64,000 nucleotides of DNA from Burkholderia sp. WSM2232 (GTDB taxonomy: Bacteria > Pseudomonadota > Gammaproteobacteria > Burkholderiales > Burkholderiaceae). Below, in pieces: positions 1 through 7,819 of this stretch. The position numbers and the translations under genes were made by a program. Location: positions 310,001 to 374,000 of the forward strand of contig NZ_KI421432.1 of assembly GCF_000472545.1 (NCBI RefSeq), in the 5' to 3' direction. Each line of letters starts with the position of its first letter. Positions within the stretch are counted from its first letter, which is position 1. Below the pieces are notes generated by a model. It did not search any database. It was not told the origin of the DNA and saw nothing but the letters and a program-made list of their open reading frames with translations.

Positions 1-870
1 CTCGTCCGTGCGGGCAGGCTGCCGCACGATCTTCGGCGGCTCGCCGGTCTGCACGCTGGAACCGTCCGCACCCGGCGTGAACGAGACCCAGACAACGCGC
101 GTGGTCGTATCGTCGACCGGTACGCGCCAATGCATTTCGGTCATGATGCGCAGCATGTTCGGGAACACCATCAGATTGCCCCAGCCGCGGCCGGCGCTTT
201 CATATTCCCAGCTCTTCACGATGCCCCAGTCGAAACGCTGAAAGCCGAAACGCTTGAACGGTTTGCCGAAACCCGACTTGTCGCTCATGCCGAGGTGCTC
301 GAAATATTTGGAGTGCGTGTAGAAAGTATGCGTGACGTCCACCGCATTTTCCTGCACCTGAAACCAGTTGCACGCCAGGTCTTCCTGCACTTCGAAATGA
401 CGTACGCCGTCGTTCCTGACGAGAATGTCCCAATTGGGAAACGCGGGTTTGTGCTCCGCGGGACCCATATAGGCGAAAATCAGGCCGCCGCACTCGTGCG
501 TGGCATAGCTCTCGATCATCTTCTTGCACACGCGGCTTGCCTTCGCGGATTCAAACGGCCGCTCTATGCACTCGCCCGCCGCGTTATAAAGCCAGCCGTG
601 ATAGGCGCAGCGAATGTTTTCCCCTTCCACGAAGCCATACAGAAGCGATGCGCCGCGATGGGGACAACGCTCCTGTACGAGCAGCACTTCGCCGCCACTG
701 GTGCGCGCGAGCACGAGGTCCTCGCCCAGAATCCGCACGCGTCTGGTTTGCCCCGCTTCGCTCAACTCCGACGAGTAGCCGACTGGATGCCAGTAGCGGC
801 GCAACAGGTCGCCGCAGGGCGTATTCGGCCCGACGCGAGTGAGCAGCTCATTCGTTTCATGATCAAGCAT
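1..870 (-). CDS. Rieske (2Fe-2S) aromatic ring-hydroxylating oxygenase, large subunit (3' end outside window)
   Basis: I translated this minus-strand frame by hand. It is open from ATG at 870 to the window edge, giving 290 codons without a stop. The N-terminal Rieske motif reads CPHRG, then about 17 residues later CAYHGW. A mononuclear-iron motif follows (NAVDVTHTFYTH, two His after a Asp). This is the phthalate-dioxygenase/vanillate-demethylase class of single-subunit oxygenases, which need a separate reductase; none is visible here. A purine-rich ribosome site (gagagag) precedes the ATG. The start lies 96 bp from a GTCTA-N6-TAGAC palindrome shared with the downstream regulon. The substrate is unknown. 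Hydroxylation or O/N-demethylation of a cyclic substrate is the family-level expectation. Confidence 0.9.
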   Translation of the reverse strand, partial: MLDHETNELLTRVGPNTPCGDLLRRYWHPVGYSSELSEAGQTRRVRILGEDLVLARTSGGEVLLVQERCPHRGASLLYGFVEGENIRCAYHGWLYNAAGECIERPFESAKASRVCKKMIESYATHECGGLIFAYMGPAEHKPAFPNWDILVRNDGVRHFEVQEDLACNWFQVQENAVDVTHTFYTHSKYFEHLGMSDKSGFGKPFKRFGFQRFDWGIVKSWEYESAGRGWGNLMVFPNMLRIMTEMHWRVPVDDTTTRVVWVSFTPGADGSSVQTGEPPKIVRQPARTDE

Positions 871-965
871 TGATACACCTCTCTCAGGTTTTAGCGGGCT
901 CTTTTGTTTGCCCATGCAACGCCTGCTGTGTCAGCGAAAGTTCTATTCGTTCGACAACGACGTTT

Positions 966-981
966 GTCTATTTTTCTAGAC
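966..981. promoter_or_regulatory. Palindromic operator candidate GTCTA-N6-TAGAC, copy 1
   Basis: The sequence is gtctatttttctagac, a 16-bp inverted repeat with 5-bp arms and an A/T-rich centre. It lies in the divergent region between the Rieske oxygenase and the LOG-family gene. The same arms and spacing recur at 7712-7727 and 8997-9012. It is probably the binding site of the XRE-type regulator encoded at 9269; that assignment is inferred from co-location only. Confidence 0.6.
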
Positions 982-1157
982 TAAATAAACTTGAAAGAAA
1001 ACGCAAGTGCCGAAAACACGGCATTTTTCTCTTTATGCGCGATAGGTCGATTAAACGCGCGATGCAAAACACCGCGTTCTGTATAATTAAAACGACAGGC
1101 ACCATGTGGGACTGTCCAGAGCAGTTCCGTCAGACGAGTCCGGAGGAGAGGCAAGCA

Positions 1158-1688
1158 ATGGCAATTATTGGCGTGATGGGCTCCGGTAGCAGCGAGTGGC
1201 CGGAACTGGCCACGCCCCTCGGCACATGGATCGCCGTGCACGGTTTCGATCTGCTCACGGGCGCCGGACGTGGCGTGATGCTTGCCACCGCGCGCGCGTT
1301 CGCCACCGCGCAGCCACGCACTGGCCGCTCCATTGGCATCGTGCCGAGCGAGACGCATCCGGTGTTCGGATTCATCCCTATCTCCGGTTACCCAAACCCT
1401 TTCATCGATCTGCCGATTCTCACGCCGCTGCCGCGCAAAGAGGCAGGCGCGCCAGACAGTGCGCTAAGCCGCAATTATGTGAATGTGCTGACGAGCGACG
1501 TCGTCATTGCGCTGCCTGGCAGCAAGGGCACGCTCGACGAAATTCGTCTCGCCACACGCTTTTCCAAGCCGCTCATGTGCATCGGCCCGAGCGCCTCGTT
1601 CGAGGGCGCGCCTGAGGGCACGCGCATTGTCTCGAGTCTCGCGGATGTCTACGCGTTTATCCGGGAGCAAACGTCAGGCACTGCATGA
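1158..1688 (+). CDS. LOG/SLOG-family Rossmann nucleotide-binding protein
   Basis: A 176-residue protein. The start at 1158 was chosen because a strong Shine-Dalgarno (ggaggagag, from 1142) sits just upstream; the frame is open further upstream but without coding character. It begins with a Rossmann strand-loop (MAIIGVMGSGSS) and carries PGSKGTLDEI near residue 115, a variant of the PGGxGTxxE signature of LOG phosphoribohydrolases and related SLOG proteins. Family members bind or hydrolyse nucleotides (cytokinin riboside monophosphates, or NMPs for PpnN). Here the second Gly of PGG is replaced by Ser. Its last 15 nt overlap the 3' end of the convergent pyrC. Its position in a regulon for a pyrimidine-like compound makes nucleotide or base handling plausible but unproven. 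Confidence 0.8.
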   Translation: MAIIGVMGSGSSEWPELATPLGTWIAVHGFDLLTGAGRGVMLATARAFATAQPRTGRSIGIVPSETHPVFGFIPISGYPNPFIDLPILTPLPRKEAGAPDSALSRNYVNVLTSDVVIALPGSKGTLDEIRLATRFSKPLMCIGPSASFEGAPEGTRIVSSLADVYAFIREQTSGTA

Positions 1689-2735
1689 GGCCGGCGTCGC
1701 GATTTGCCAAGGCAAAGACGTGGACGCCATGAAAGGAACGAGTGATTCGCCGGGGCCATAATCGATGCGCGGCACAACCTGCTGAGCAGCGCGCCTCAGC
1801 GTTACTGTGCCGCAGTTCAAAGGTAGGCCGTAGAAGCGGCTTCCGTTTTCGCTGGCGAACGCTTCGAGATGCGCGAGCGCCCCCTCTTCGTCGAACACGG
1901 TGGCGTACGCCTCCAGTGCAACGGGCGCGCTGAAGATGCCCGCACATCCGCAAGCGGACTCCTTGAACCTCGCCGCGTGCGGCGCAGAGTCGGTTCCCAG
2001 AAAGTACGACCGCGAACCTGAGGTCGCCGCACGGCGCAATGCGAGTCGATGCCGCTCGCGCTTGAGCACAGGCAGGCAGTAGTGGTGAGATCGCAAACCG
2101 CCTGCGAACATGGCATTGCGATTGAGCAGCAGATGCTGCGGCGTAATGGTCGCGGCCAGACGGCCGCTCGCGTCGTCATCAATAAAGGCCACAGCCTGTT
2201 CTGTGGTGATGTGTTCCAGAACGACCTTTAGCGCAGGATAAGCGTTCAGCAAAGGTTGCAGCGTCTGTTCGATAAAGACCGCCTCGCGATCGAATACGTC
2301 CACCGCCGGGTCGGTGGCTTCGCCATGAACCAGAAGCGGCATGCCGATTTCCTGCATGGCCTCCAGCACACGCGCAATTTTCGCCGCGGACGTCACGCCA
2401 TATTCGGAATGCGTCGTCGCGCCGGCCGGATACAGCTTGGCAGCAGTAAAGACGCCGCGCGCGTGGCCCTCGCGGAGCTCGTCAGGTTCGGTCGTATCGC
2501 ACAGATAACATGTCATCAACGGTTCGAACGAGATGCCAGCGGGCAATGCAACGCGGATCCGCTCCCGATAAGCGGCCGCGTCGCGCCATCTCGTCACCGG
2601 TGGCTTCAGGTTGGGCATGATCACTGCGCGCGCGAACTGACGCACGGTGAAAGGTAACGCCGTGCGCAGCAGATCACCATCACGCAGATGAAGATGGAAA
2701 TCGTCGGGGCGACGCAGGGTCAAATGTTCTGTCAT
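1674..2735 (-). CDS. pyrC: Dihydroorotase, E. coli PyrC type
   Basis: A 353-residue zinc amidohydrolase interconverting dihydroorotate and N-carbamoyl-L-aspartate. Visible catalytic elements are the metal HxH (DFHLHLRDGD, near residue 13), the carbamylated-lysine context KLYPAG (near 95), metal-binding His in LVHGEA and VLEHIT, and GTDSAPH with the catalytic Asp (near 248). Length fits the family (about 345). It is the last gene of a minus-strand operon, 24 nt after the M20 amidohydrolase gene. In the proposed orotate breakdown route it opens the dihydroorotate ring, the reverse of its biosynthetic direction; the reaction is reversible in this family. That it is encoded with PyrD, PyrK, a carbamoylase and an importer, and not with other pyrimidine-biosynthesis genes, favours the catabolic role. 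Confidence 0.93.
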   Translation of the reverse strand: MTEHLTLRRPDDFHLHLRDGDLLRTALPFTVRQFARAVIMPNLKPPVTRWRDAAAYRERIRVALPAGISFEPLMTCYLCDTTEPDELREGHARGVFTAAKLYPAGATTHSEYGVTSAAKIARVLEAMQEIGMPLLVHGEATDPAVDVFDREAVFIEQTLQPLLNAYPALKVVLEHITTEQAVAFIDDDASGRLAATITPQHLLLNRNAMFAGGLRSHHYCLPVLKRERHRLALRRAATSGSRSYFLGTDSAPHAARFKESACGCAGIFSAPVALEAYATVFDEEGALAHLEAFASENGSRFYGLPLNCGTVTLRRAAQQVVPRIDYGPGESLVPFMASTSLPWQIATPASCSA

Positions 2736-2759
2736 GGCAGGGCGAGAATGCGCTTTTAC

Positions 2760-4085
2760 TCAAAGACGTTGAATGGTCTCGGCCAGCACGCCGACGCCCA
2801 GCATGAAGTCGGCGATATCCATCGCCTCGCGCGGATTATGCGAGCCGTGCTCGTTGCGCACGAACAGCATGCCGCTCGGCACGCCTGCGTTGGCGAACAA
2901 TGCGGCATCGTGGCCGGCGCCGCTTGGCAGCGTGGCGAACGGAATGTCGAGACGCGCGCAGGCATCCGCGAGCGTTGCGCGCAGATGGGAATCCATCAGC
3001 GCAGGCGCGCTGGCGAGACACCGGTCGAAGTCGAACCGCACGCCGCGCTCGCGCGCAATCGAATTGCTTTCGGCAAGCAGCAACTCGTAAAATACGCTGA
3101 GCGTATCGGTGCTTTCGCTGCGTGCTTCAAAACTGAAATGAACCTGGCCCGGAATCCGCGAGATCGAATGTTCTTCCTGATCGGTGGAGACGATGCCCGT
3201 GGTCACTACCAGATCGACATCCCGCTCGACCAGCTTGCGCCAATGCTCGTCCAGACGCGTGATGAGTTCGGCAACGGCAAACATCGCATCGTGACGCAAA
3301 TTGCGCGGCACCGCGCCCGAATGACCCGCTTCGCCAATACAGCTAATGGAATTGTGCCGCACATTGCCGCGAATTCCGGACACCACTGCAACCGGCAGGT
3401 TGCGCGCAAGCATGACCGGCCCCTGTTCGATATGCAGTTCAAGGTACGCGTGCGCGGCGCGAGTATCGAAGAGTTGCTTGCCCACACGCACGGCGTCGAC
3501 ATCCACACCCGCGGCCGCCATGCATTCGGCGAGCGTGCGGCCATTGCTGCGATGTTTCATCTCCAGATCGTCGCGCTTGAGCCTGCCGAACAGCGCGCTC
3601 GAACCCATGTACGCCTTGCCGAACCAGGCGCTTTCCTCGCCGCGTAATGCGATGACTTTGAGCGGACGCGCCGACGCCTCGCCCGTGCGCCGCTGCGCGA
3701 CGAGGCACAGCAAACCCGCGATGATGCCTGCAAGACCGTCATAGTTGCCGCCGTGCGGTACGGAATCGAGGTGGGAGCCGACCCACACCGCAGGCGTGCT
3801 CTCAGCGCAATCGGGAAGTCCAAAAACGAGGTTGGCGGCGCGGTCGACATGCACGGTGAGGCCTTCGTTCCTTGCATATTCAGTGAGCGCGCGGGCTGCC
3901 GCCGATTCGCTTTCTCCGTAGCTCTCACGCGTAATGCCCACACCGTCGAACGAAAGCTCGCGCAGTTCGCTGAACCACTGCTCGGCGAGCGCGGCGAGTT
4001 CGCTTAGCGGAATTGCGCCGCCATTCGAGAATCCGTCGGATGCGGAGACAGACTCCGCGTGCGCAGCTTCAATTTTCGCGTTCAT
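2760..4085 (-). CDS. M20-family N-carbamoyl-amino-acid amidohydrolase, candidate ureidosuccinase
   Basis: A 441-residue enzyme of the allantoate amidohydrolase / N-carbamoyl-L-amino-acid hydrolase group. Metal ligands are visible: His and Asp in SHLDSVPHGG, the glutamate pair in LRGEESAWF, His in LELHIEQGP and the C-terminal His in GSHNPREAM. The start at 4085 overlaps the pyrD stop in an ATGA junction, implying translational coupling; a longer upstream frame merely runs into pyrD. Family members release CO2 and NH3 from N-carbamoyl amino acids. Placed between dihydroorotate dehydrogenase and dihydroorotase, the natural substrate is N-carbamoyl-L-aspartate, giving aspartate. Other ureido acids, for example from hydantoins or beta-ureidopropionate, cannot be excluded. 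Confidence 0.9.
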   Translation of the reverse strand: MNAKIEAAHAESVSASDGFSNGGAIPLSELAALAEQWFSELRELSFDGVGITRESYGESESAAARALTEYARNEGLTVHVDRAANLVFGLPDCAESTPAVWVGSHLDSVPHGGNYDGLAGIIAGLLCLVAQRRTGEASARPLKVIALRGEESAWFGKAYMGSSALFGRLKRDDLEMKHRSNGRTLAECMAAAGVDVDAVRVGKQLFDTRAAHAYLELHIEQGPVMLARNLPVAVVSGIRGNVRHNSISCIGEAGHSGAVPRNLRHDAMFAVAELITRLDEHWRKLVERDVDLVVTTGIVSTDQEEHSISRIPGQVHFSFEARSESTDTLSVFYELLLAESNSIARERGVRFDFDRCLASAPALMDSHLRATLADACARLDIPFATLPSGAGHDAALFANAGVPSGMLFVRNEHGSHNPREAMDIADFMLGVGVLAETIQRL

Positions 4086-5059
4086 GAGTTGTCGACCACC
4101 GCGCCTTCTTCGATTCGATCCATGCAAAAACGCGCCCAGCGCTCGCTCAGTTGGGCGTCGAGTTCGACCTTTCCGACAAGCGACGCAAGCGAGCCGATAC
4201 CCTGGTCGACGCAATAGCGCCCGAGGCCGTCGATGATCTTCTGCATCACGCCCGGATCGCGAAACGACGCCGTGCCGACCTGCACGGCACTCGCGCCGGC
4301 CAGCATGAATTCAACCGCATCCTCGGCATTCTGAATGCCGCCGCACCCGATAACCGGGATCGATATGGCGCGGTAGCACTGGTGCACGAGGCGCAGCGCG
4401 ATTGGCTTGATCGACGGTCCAGAAAGACCGCCCATGACGTTGCCCAGCGAAGGGCGGCGGGTGCGCACGTCGATTGACATTCCGAGCACCGTGTTACCCA
4501 TCACCACGGCGTCCGCGCCGGCATCTTCGGCCGCCTTCGCGACCTGCGCGATGTTGCCGGCATTCGGCGTGAGCTTGACCCACAGTGGATGGCGCGTGCG
4601 GCGCCGCACAGCGTCGACAACCTGCCACGTGGTCTGCGCATCCATGCCGAATGCCATGCCGTCGGCTTCGAGATTAGGGCATGAGATGTTTGCCTCGATG
4701 GCCGCAACTTCCGGCAACGACAACTGTTCGCATGCCGAAGCAAAATCGTCGGCCGTATCGGCCGACACCGATACGACAACCGGCGTATCGTAACGCGTGT
4801 AGGCAGGCAGCACATGCGCGAGATAGTAGTCGAGCCCACGGCTAGGAATGCCGATGGAGTTCAGCATGCCGTTGCTGGTCTCGGCGACGCGCGGCGTGGG
4901 GTTGCCAGGACGGCTCACCGGCGACACGCTTTTTATGACGAGCGCACCGAGCCGGTTCAGATCGAGCGCTTCACGATACTCGATGGCGAAACACCCGGAG
5001 GCCGGCATGACAGGATTGCGCAGACTCACATTGCCTACGCGTACGTTGAGATCAGGCAA
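4082..5059 (-). CDS. pyrD: Dihydroorotate dehydrogenase class 1B, catalytic subunit
   Basis: A 325-residue FMN TIM-barrel protein. The active-site loop ANISCPN carries the cysteine base (Cys127) typical of class 1 enzymes. Further hallmarks are WVKLTPN, MGNTVLGM, GGLSGPSIKP and IGCGG for FMN phosphate binding. Class 1B enzymes work as a complex with PyrK, using NAD(H). The gene overlaps pyrK by 8 nt and the following M20 gene by 4 nt. The NAD-linked class 1B enzyme can run as an orotate reductase, as described classically in orotate-fermenting clostridia. Betaproteobacteria normally make pyrimidines with the membrane-bound, quinone-linked class 2 enzyme, so a 1B pair here is probably an additional catabolic set (established knowledge plus inference). 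Confidence 0.93.
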   Translation of the reverse strand: MPDLNVRVGNVSLRNPVMPASGCFAIEYREALDLNRLGALVIKSVSPVSRPGNPTPRVAETSNGMLNSIGIPSRGLDYYLAHVLPAYTRYDTPVVVSVSADTADDFASACEQLSLPEVAAIEANISCPNLEADGMAFGMDAQTTWQVVDAVRRRTRHPLWVKLTPNAGNIAQVAKAAEDAGADAVVMGNTVLGMSIDVRTRRPSLGNVMGGLSGPSIKPIALRLVHQCYRAISIPVIGCGGIQNAEDAVEFMLAGASAVQVGTASFRDPGVMQKIIDGLGRYCVDQGIGSLASLVGKVELDAQLSERWARFCMDRIEEGAVVDNS

Positions 5060-5906
5060 AGTCCACCTCCCCTACTACATCGCGAATGGCAAACACCGGG
5101 CCTTCACGGCAGACGCGCTGGAATTGCCGCGTGTGGCCGTCGTCGAACATTCGCACGCAAGACAGGCACACTCCCATGCCGCATGCCATGCGCTGTTCGA
5201 GCGCAACCTCTCCGGCAATCTGCGGATATTCGCTGAGCAGATGCTGCAACAACGCGAGCACACGCTGCGAGCCGCAGGTGTAGACCGCATCCGGCCGATC
5301 GCGCTCGATCAGCGTACGCAGCAGCGTCTCCATGCGTGGCACGGAAGACGTGCCGTCGCTGTCGAACACGCAATGCGTGTCGGCCGGCGCGCCGCGCAGG
5401 AAGGCGTCTTTCATCAGGTCTTCAGGTGTGCGCGCCGACATCACGATGGTCAGACCGACGCCCGCGCGCGCGGCGCGTTGCACGAGCGGCGCCATGGTCG
5501 CCAGTCCCACGCCGCGTGCGACCAGCAACAGCCGACGCGCCTGCCGATCCAGATGGAACGGCCGGCCAAGCGGCCCGACCATCGACATGGCGTCGCCCAC
5601 CTCAAGTTGCGCGAGCGCGCGCGTGCCGAGGCCTGTGACGTTGTAGAGAAACTCGATATCGCCCGCGTCCGGCCCCATGCCGTACACACTCATCGGCCGT
5701 AGCAGAAACGGTTGATGCTGCTCCGACACGGGGCACTTCAACTGATAGAACTGCCCAGGCTGGGTCGCATGCGCGACAGGCGCCGCCGTGCGTACCCGCA
5801 AATACCGGTAACGACGATTGACAGCATGGTGTTCGACCACCTCGCAGGCATGCGCGCTCACACTGGCTTCCCAGGGCCCCGCACACGAACACGGTTCGGC
5901 ATGCAT
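5052..5906 (-). CDS. pyrK: Dihydroorotate dehydrogenase electron-transfer subunit
   Basis: A 284-residue flavoprotein of the ferredoxin-reductase fold. RPMSVYG is the FAD-binding motif, the middle LLLVARGVGLATMAPL is the NAD-binding loop region, and the C-terminus has the [2Fe-2S] cluster set ACGMGVCLSC with a later Cys in RVCREGP. The start at 5906 was chosen for its optimal Shine-Dalgarno (gaaggagg, about 5 nt upstream). Upstream in-frame ATG codons lack one. PyrK moves electrons between NAD(H) and the FMN of class 1B PyrD, which is encoded immediately downstream with an 8-nt overlap. Its presence supports NADH-driven reduction of orotate in this operon. Confidence 0.92.
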   Translation of the reverse strand: MHAEPCSCAGPWEASVSAHACEVVEHHAVNRRYRYLRVRTAAPVAHATQPGQFYQLKCPVSEQHQPFLLRPMSVYGMGPDAGDIEFLYNVTGLGTRALAQLEVGDAMSMVGPLGRPFHLDRQARRLLLVARGVGLATMAPLVQRAARAGVGLTIVMSARTPEDLMKDAFLRGAPADTHCVFDSDGTSSVPRMETLLRTLIERDRPDAVYTCGSQRVLALLQHLLSEYPQIAGEVALEQRMACGMGVCLSCVRMFDDGHTRQFQRVCREGPVFAIRDVVGEVDFA

Positions 5907-5988
5907 GGCTTCCTCCTTCATCCGATTGACGTAGTGCTTCAAACGCGGGGCAATGTGGCACCCCGATGCAATGCTGGATCAGGACGCG

Positions 5989-7236
5989 TCATTCGAGCGC
6001 CGCGCCTTTGAGCTCCGGAATCAGCACGAGCGTGGCCCCCATGTCCAGCACGTATAGCGCCGCAAGCAACCCGATCGCGATCTGAAACGAGTACTGCGCG
6101 GCGAGCGCACCGACCACCAGTGGTCCTAGCCCGCCGATTGCGCGGCCCACGTTCCACAGCACGTTTTGCGCGGTGGCCCGCACCGCTGTCGGATACGCTT
6201 CGGACATGAGCGTGCCGTATCCCCCCACCATGCCGTTGACGAACATGCCCATCAGCGCGCCGGCCCAAAGCATCGTGACCGGGTCGGACAACCGCGAATA
6301 CGCGAGCACCATGACCACTGCGCCGATCTGGTAAAGAATGAAAGTGGGCTTGCGGCCAATGCGGTCGGCCAGATGGCCGAAGAGCCACACGCCGGCCATC
6401 ATGCCGAGGACCGTAACGGCCGTCCAAAGACCCGAGCGCGTCAACGAGAAACCTAGTTGTTTGGAGAGGAACGTCGGCATCCAGATCATGATTCCGTAGT
6501 AGCCGAAGTTCTGAACCGAACACAGAATCACAATGCCGAGGCTCGTGCGCGCCGCGCGGCCATTGGCGAACAGCAGCGCAAAGCGGCTCGCGGTACGCAC
6601 CGGTTGCTGGCTTCTCACGAAGACCTCCGGTTCATGCAACTTGTTGCGCAGTACCCAGGCGACCACTGCGGGTAGCACGCCCACGGCGAACATACCTCGC
6701 CAACCGATATGCAGAAGCAGCAGCGGCGTCAGCAGTGCCGCGAGCAACACTCCGCTTTGCCAACCCAGTGCGACGTACGACGAGACCCGCGCGCGTTTGC
6801 TCGCCGGCCAAGCTTCCGCGGCGAGCGCCATGCCAATGCCGAACTCGCCGCCCAGACCGATTCCGGCGATGGTCCGGTAGGCGAGCAAGTCCCAGAATCC
6901 CTGCGCGAACGCACATAGGCCGGTGAATACCGCAAACAGCAGAATGGTCCAGGTCAGCACACGCACCCGGCCATACCGGTCGCTCAGCGCACCGAAAATC
7001 ACGCCGCCGGCAACCGCGCCGATCAGCGTCCAGGTGACGAGCGCGCCGGCCTGCTGGCCGCTCAGGTGCAAAGCGGCAGAGATGGCCGGCAACATGAAGC
7101 CCAGAATCAGCAAATCGAAACCGTCCATCGCGTAGCCGATCGCGGAGCCGGCCAGCACTTTCCACGCATAACGGGACACCTGCTCAGCGGTTTGTGCCGC
7201 TGGTGCGGCTGTCGAAGATTGAAGGTTTGCTTGCAT
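5989..7236 (-). CDS. MFS transporter, candidate orotate/pyrimidine-carboxylate importer
   Basis: A 415-residue major facilitator with about 12 hydrophobic segments. The TM1 signature GYAMDGFDLLILGF is typical of organic-acid:H+ symporters (aromatic-acid/sialate-type families), and GALSDRYGRVRV is the conserved cytoplasmic loop 2-3 motif; GHLADRIGRKP repeats it in the second half. The start at 7236 (MQANLQ) follows a cggaaag sequence; the upstream codons lack coding support. It lies 82 nt ahead of pyrK and 137 nt after the small first ORF, in one orientation. In an operon that would degrade orotate, a carboxylate symporter for uptake across the inner membrane is the expected component. The substrate is inferred from context only. 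Confidence 0.85.
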   Translation of the reverse strand: MQANLQSSTAAPAAQTAEQVSRYAWKVLAGSAIGYAMDGFDLLILGFMLPAISAALHLSGQQAGALVTWTLIGAVAGGVIFGALSDRYGRVRVLTWTILLFAVFTGLCAFAQGFWDLLAYRTIAGIGLGGEFGIGMALAAEAWPASKRARVSSYVALGWQSGVLLAALLTPLLLLHIGWRGMFAVGVLPAVVAWVLRNKLHEPEVFVRSQQPVRTASRFALLFANGRAARTSLGIVILCSVQNFGYYGIMIWMPTFLSKQLGFSLTRSGLWTAVTVLGMMAGVWLFGHLADRIGRKPTFILYQIGAVVMVLAYSRLSDPVTMLWAGALMGMFVNGMVGGYGTLMSEAYPTAVRATAQNVLWNVGRAIGGLGPLVVGALAAQYSFQIAIGLLAALYVLDMGATLVLIPELKGAALE

Positions 7237-7261
7237 GATCTTTCCGGTGCATGAGGGGTGA

Positions 7262-7355
7262 CTTCTCTGACGGCGCATGAGGTGTCGCGTCGAACGATGC
7301 TGGCACGGGTTTCATTTTTTGGACAATAGCCCCATGCGGCCAGGCGTCAGAGAAG
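7262..7355. repeat. Long-range 11-bp perfect inverted repeat between small ORF and MFS gene
   Basis: Arms cttctctgacg (7262-7272) and cgtcagagaag (7345-7355) are exact reverse complements separated by 72 nt. In the mRNA they could pair to fold the 137-nt spacer between the small ORF and the MFS start codon (7236), or they could be a paired protein site. No T-tract follows, so it is not a classical terminator. Functional meaning is unknown. Confidence 0.5.
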
Positions 7356-7373
7356 CCTTTGATGGATGCAGCG

Positions 7374-7697
7374 TCACACGAACAGGTCGGCTGACATCTG
7401 CGCTGCGAAGCGGTTAAGCGCGGACAGCAGCGCGCTATCCGATGCGCCGCTGGCATCGCTCAGTTCTCGCGCCTGCGCGCGCAGGTCGGCGAGAAACGCG
7501 CGCACGGTTTCATTCGTCACCGCCACACCTTCCTGCCGCTCCGTGAAGGTTGCCGCAGCCTGCGCGAGCAGAATCAGTGCTGCCGATTCACGCCCCTGTG
7601 GCGCGGCCGCATCGCGGCACTGCGCGGCGAACCGGTGAATGTCAGAAAAACCAACGATGTCCTGCGAAAGCCATTGGGCAGCAGTTTGAAGATTCAC
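7374..7697 (-). CDS. Small conserved-looking hypothetical protein, first gene of the orotate-type operon
   Basis: A 107-residue, Ala-rich, mainly helical soluble protein with no signal peptide or membrane segment and no motif I recognise. It starts with GTG at 7697, supported by an aaggag ribosome site 7 nt upstream. The 16-bp GTCTA-N6-TAGAC palindrome lies directly upstream of that site (7712-7727), so this gene appears to be the promoter-proximal member of the operon. Possible accessory or regulatory function; nothing more can be said from sequence. Confidence 0.6.
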   Translation of the reverse strand: MNLQTAAQWLSQDIVGFSDIHRFAAQCRDAAAPQGRESAALILLAQAAATFTERQEGVAVTNETVRAFLADLRAQARELSDASGASDSALLSALNRFAAQMSADLFV

Positions 7698-7711
7698 CTT
7701 GATACTCCTTT

Positions 7712-7727
7712 GTCTAAATATTTAGAC
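7712..7727. promoter_or_regulatory. Palindromic operator candidate GTCTA-N6-TAGAC, copy 2 (perfect palindrome)
   Basis: gtctaaatatttagac is a perfect 16-bp palindrome ending 15 bp upstream of the GTG start of the first operon gene and just 5' of its ribosome site. This position, close to the likely transcription start, fits a repressor operator. Matches copies at 966-981 and 8997-9012. Confidence 0.65.
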
Positions 7728-7819
7728 TACTCGCGCATGTTCGAGATTGCAAGCGCCGATTTGGTGGGACTAACCCCGAGCATTTCTCGGGTCTCGAAAA
7801 GCGGTGCGTTCATGGGGCG

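Noticed and set aside
130..873. 247-codon plus-strand open frame at the left edge
   Set aside because: It is antisense to the Rieske oxygenase, whose minus-strand frame has clear CPHRG and CAYHGW motifs; long antisense frames are common at this GC content.
870..1157. N-terminal extension of the LOG-family protein back to position 870
   Set aside because: The extra 96 residues have no family resemblance and would overlap the Rieske promoter and the palindrome; a strong ribosome site precedes 1158.
1674..5906. Plain pyrimidine-biosynthesis operon
   Set aside because: Class 1B PyrD with PyrK, an interposed carbamoylase and an importer, under a dedicated regulator, fit catabolism better. Not excluded until the rest of the genome is checked.
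7300..7330. Sigma-54-like promoter (tggcacgg near 7301)
   Set aside because: The downstream half lacks the required TTGC at correct spacing and it points away from the operon.
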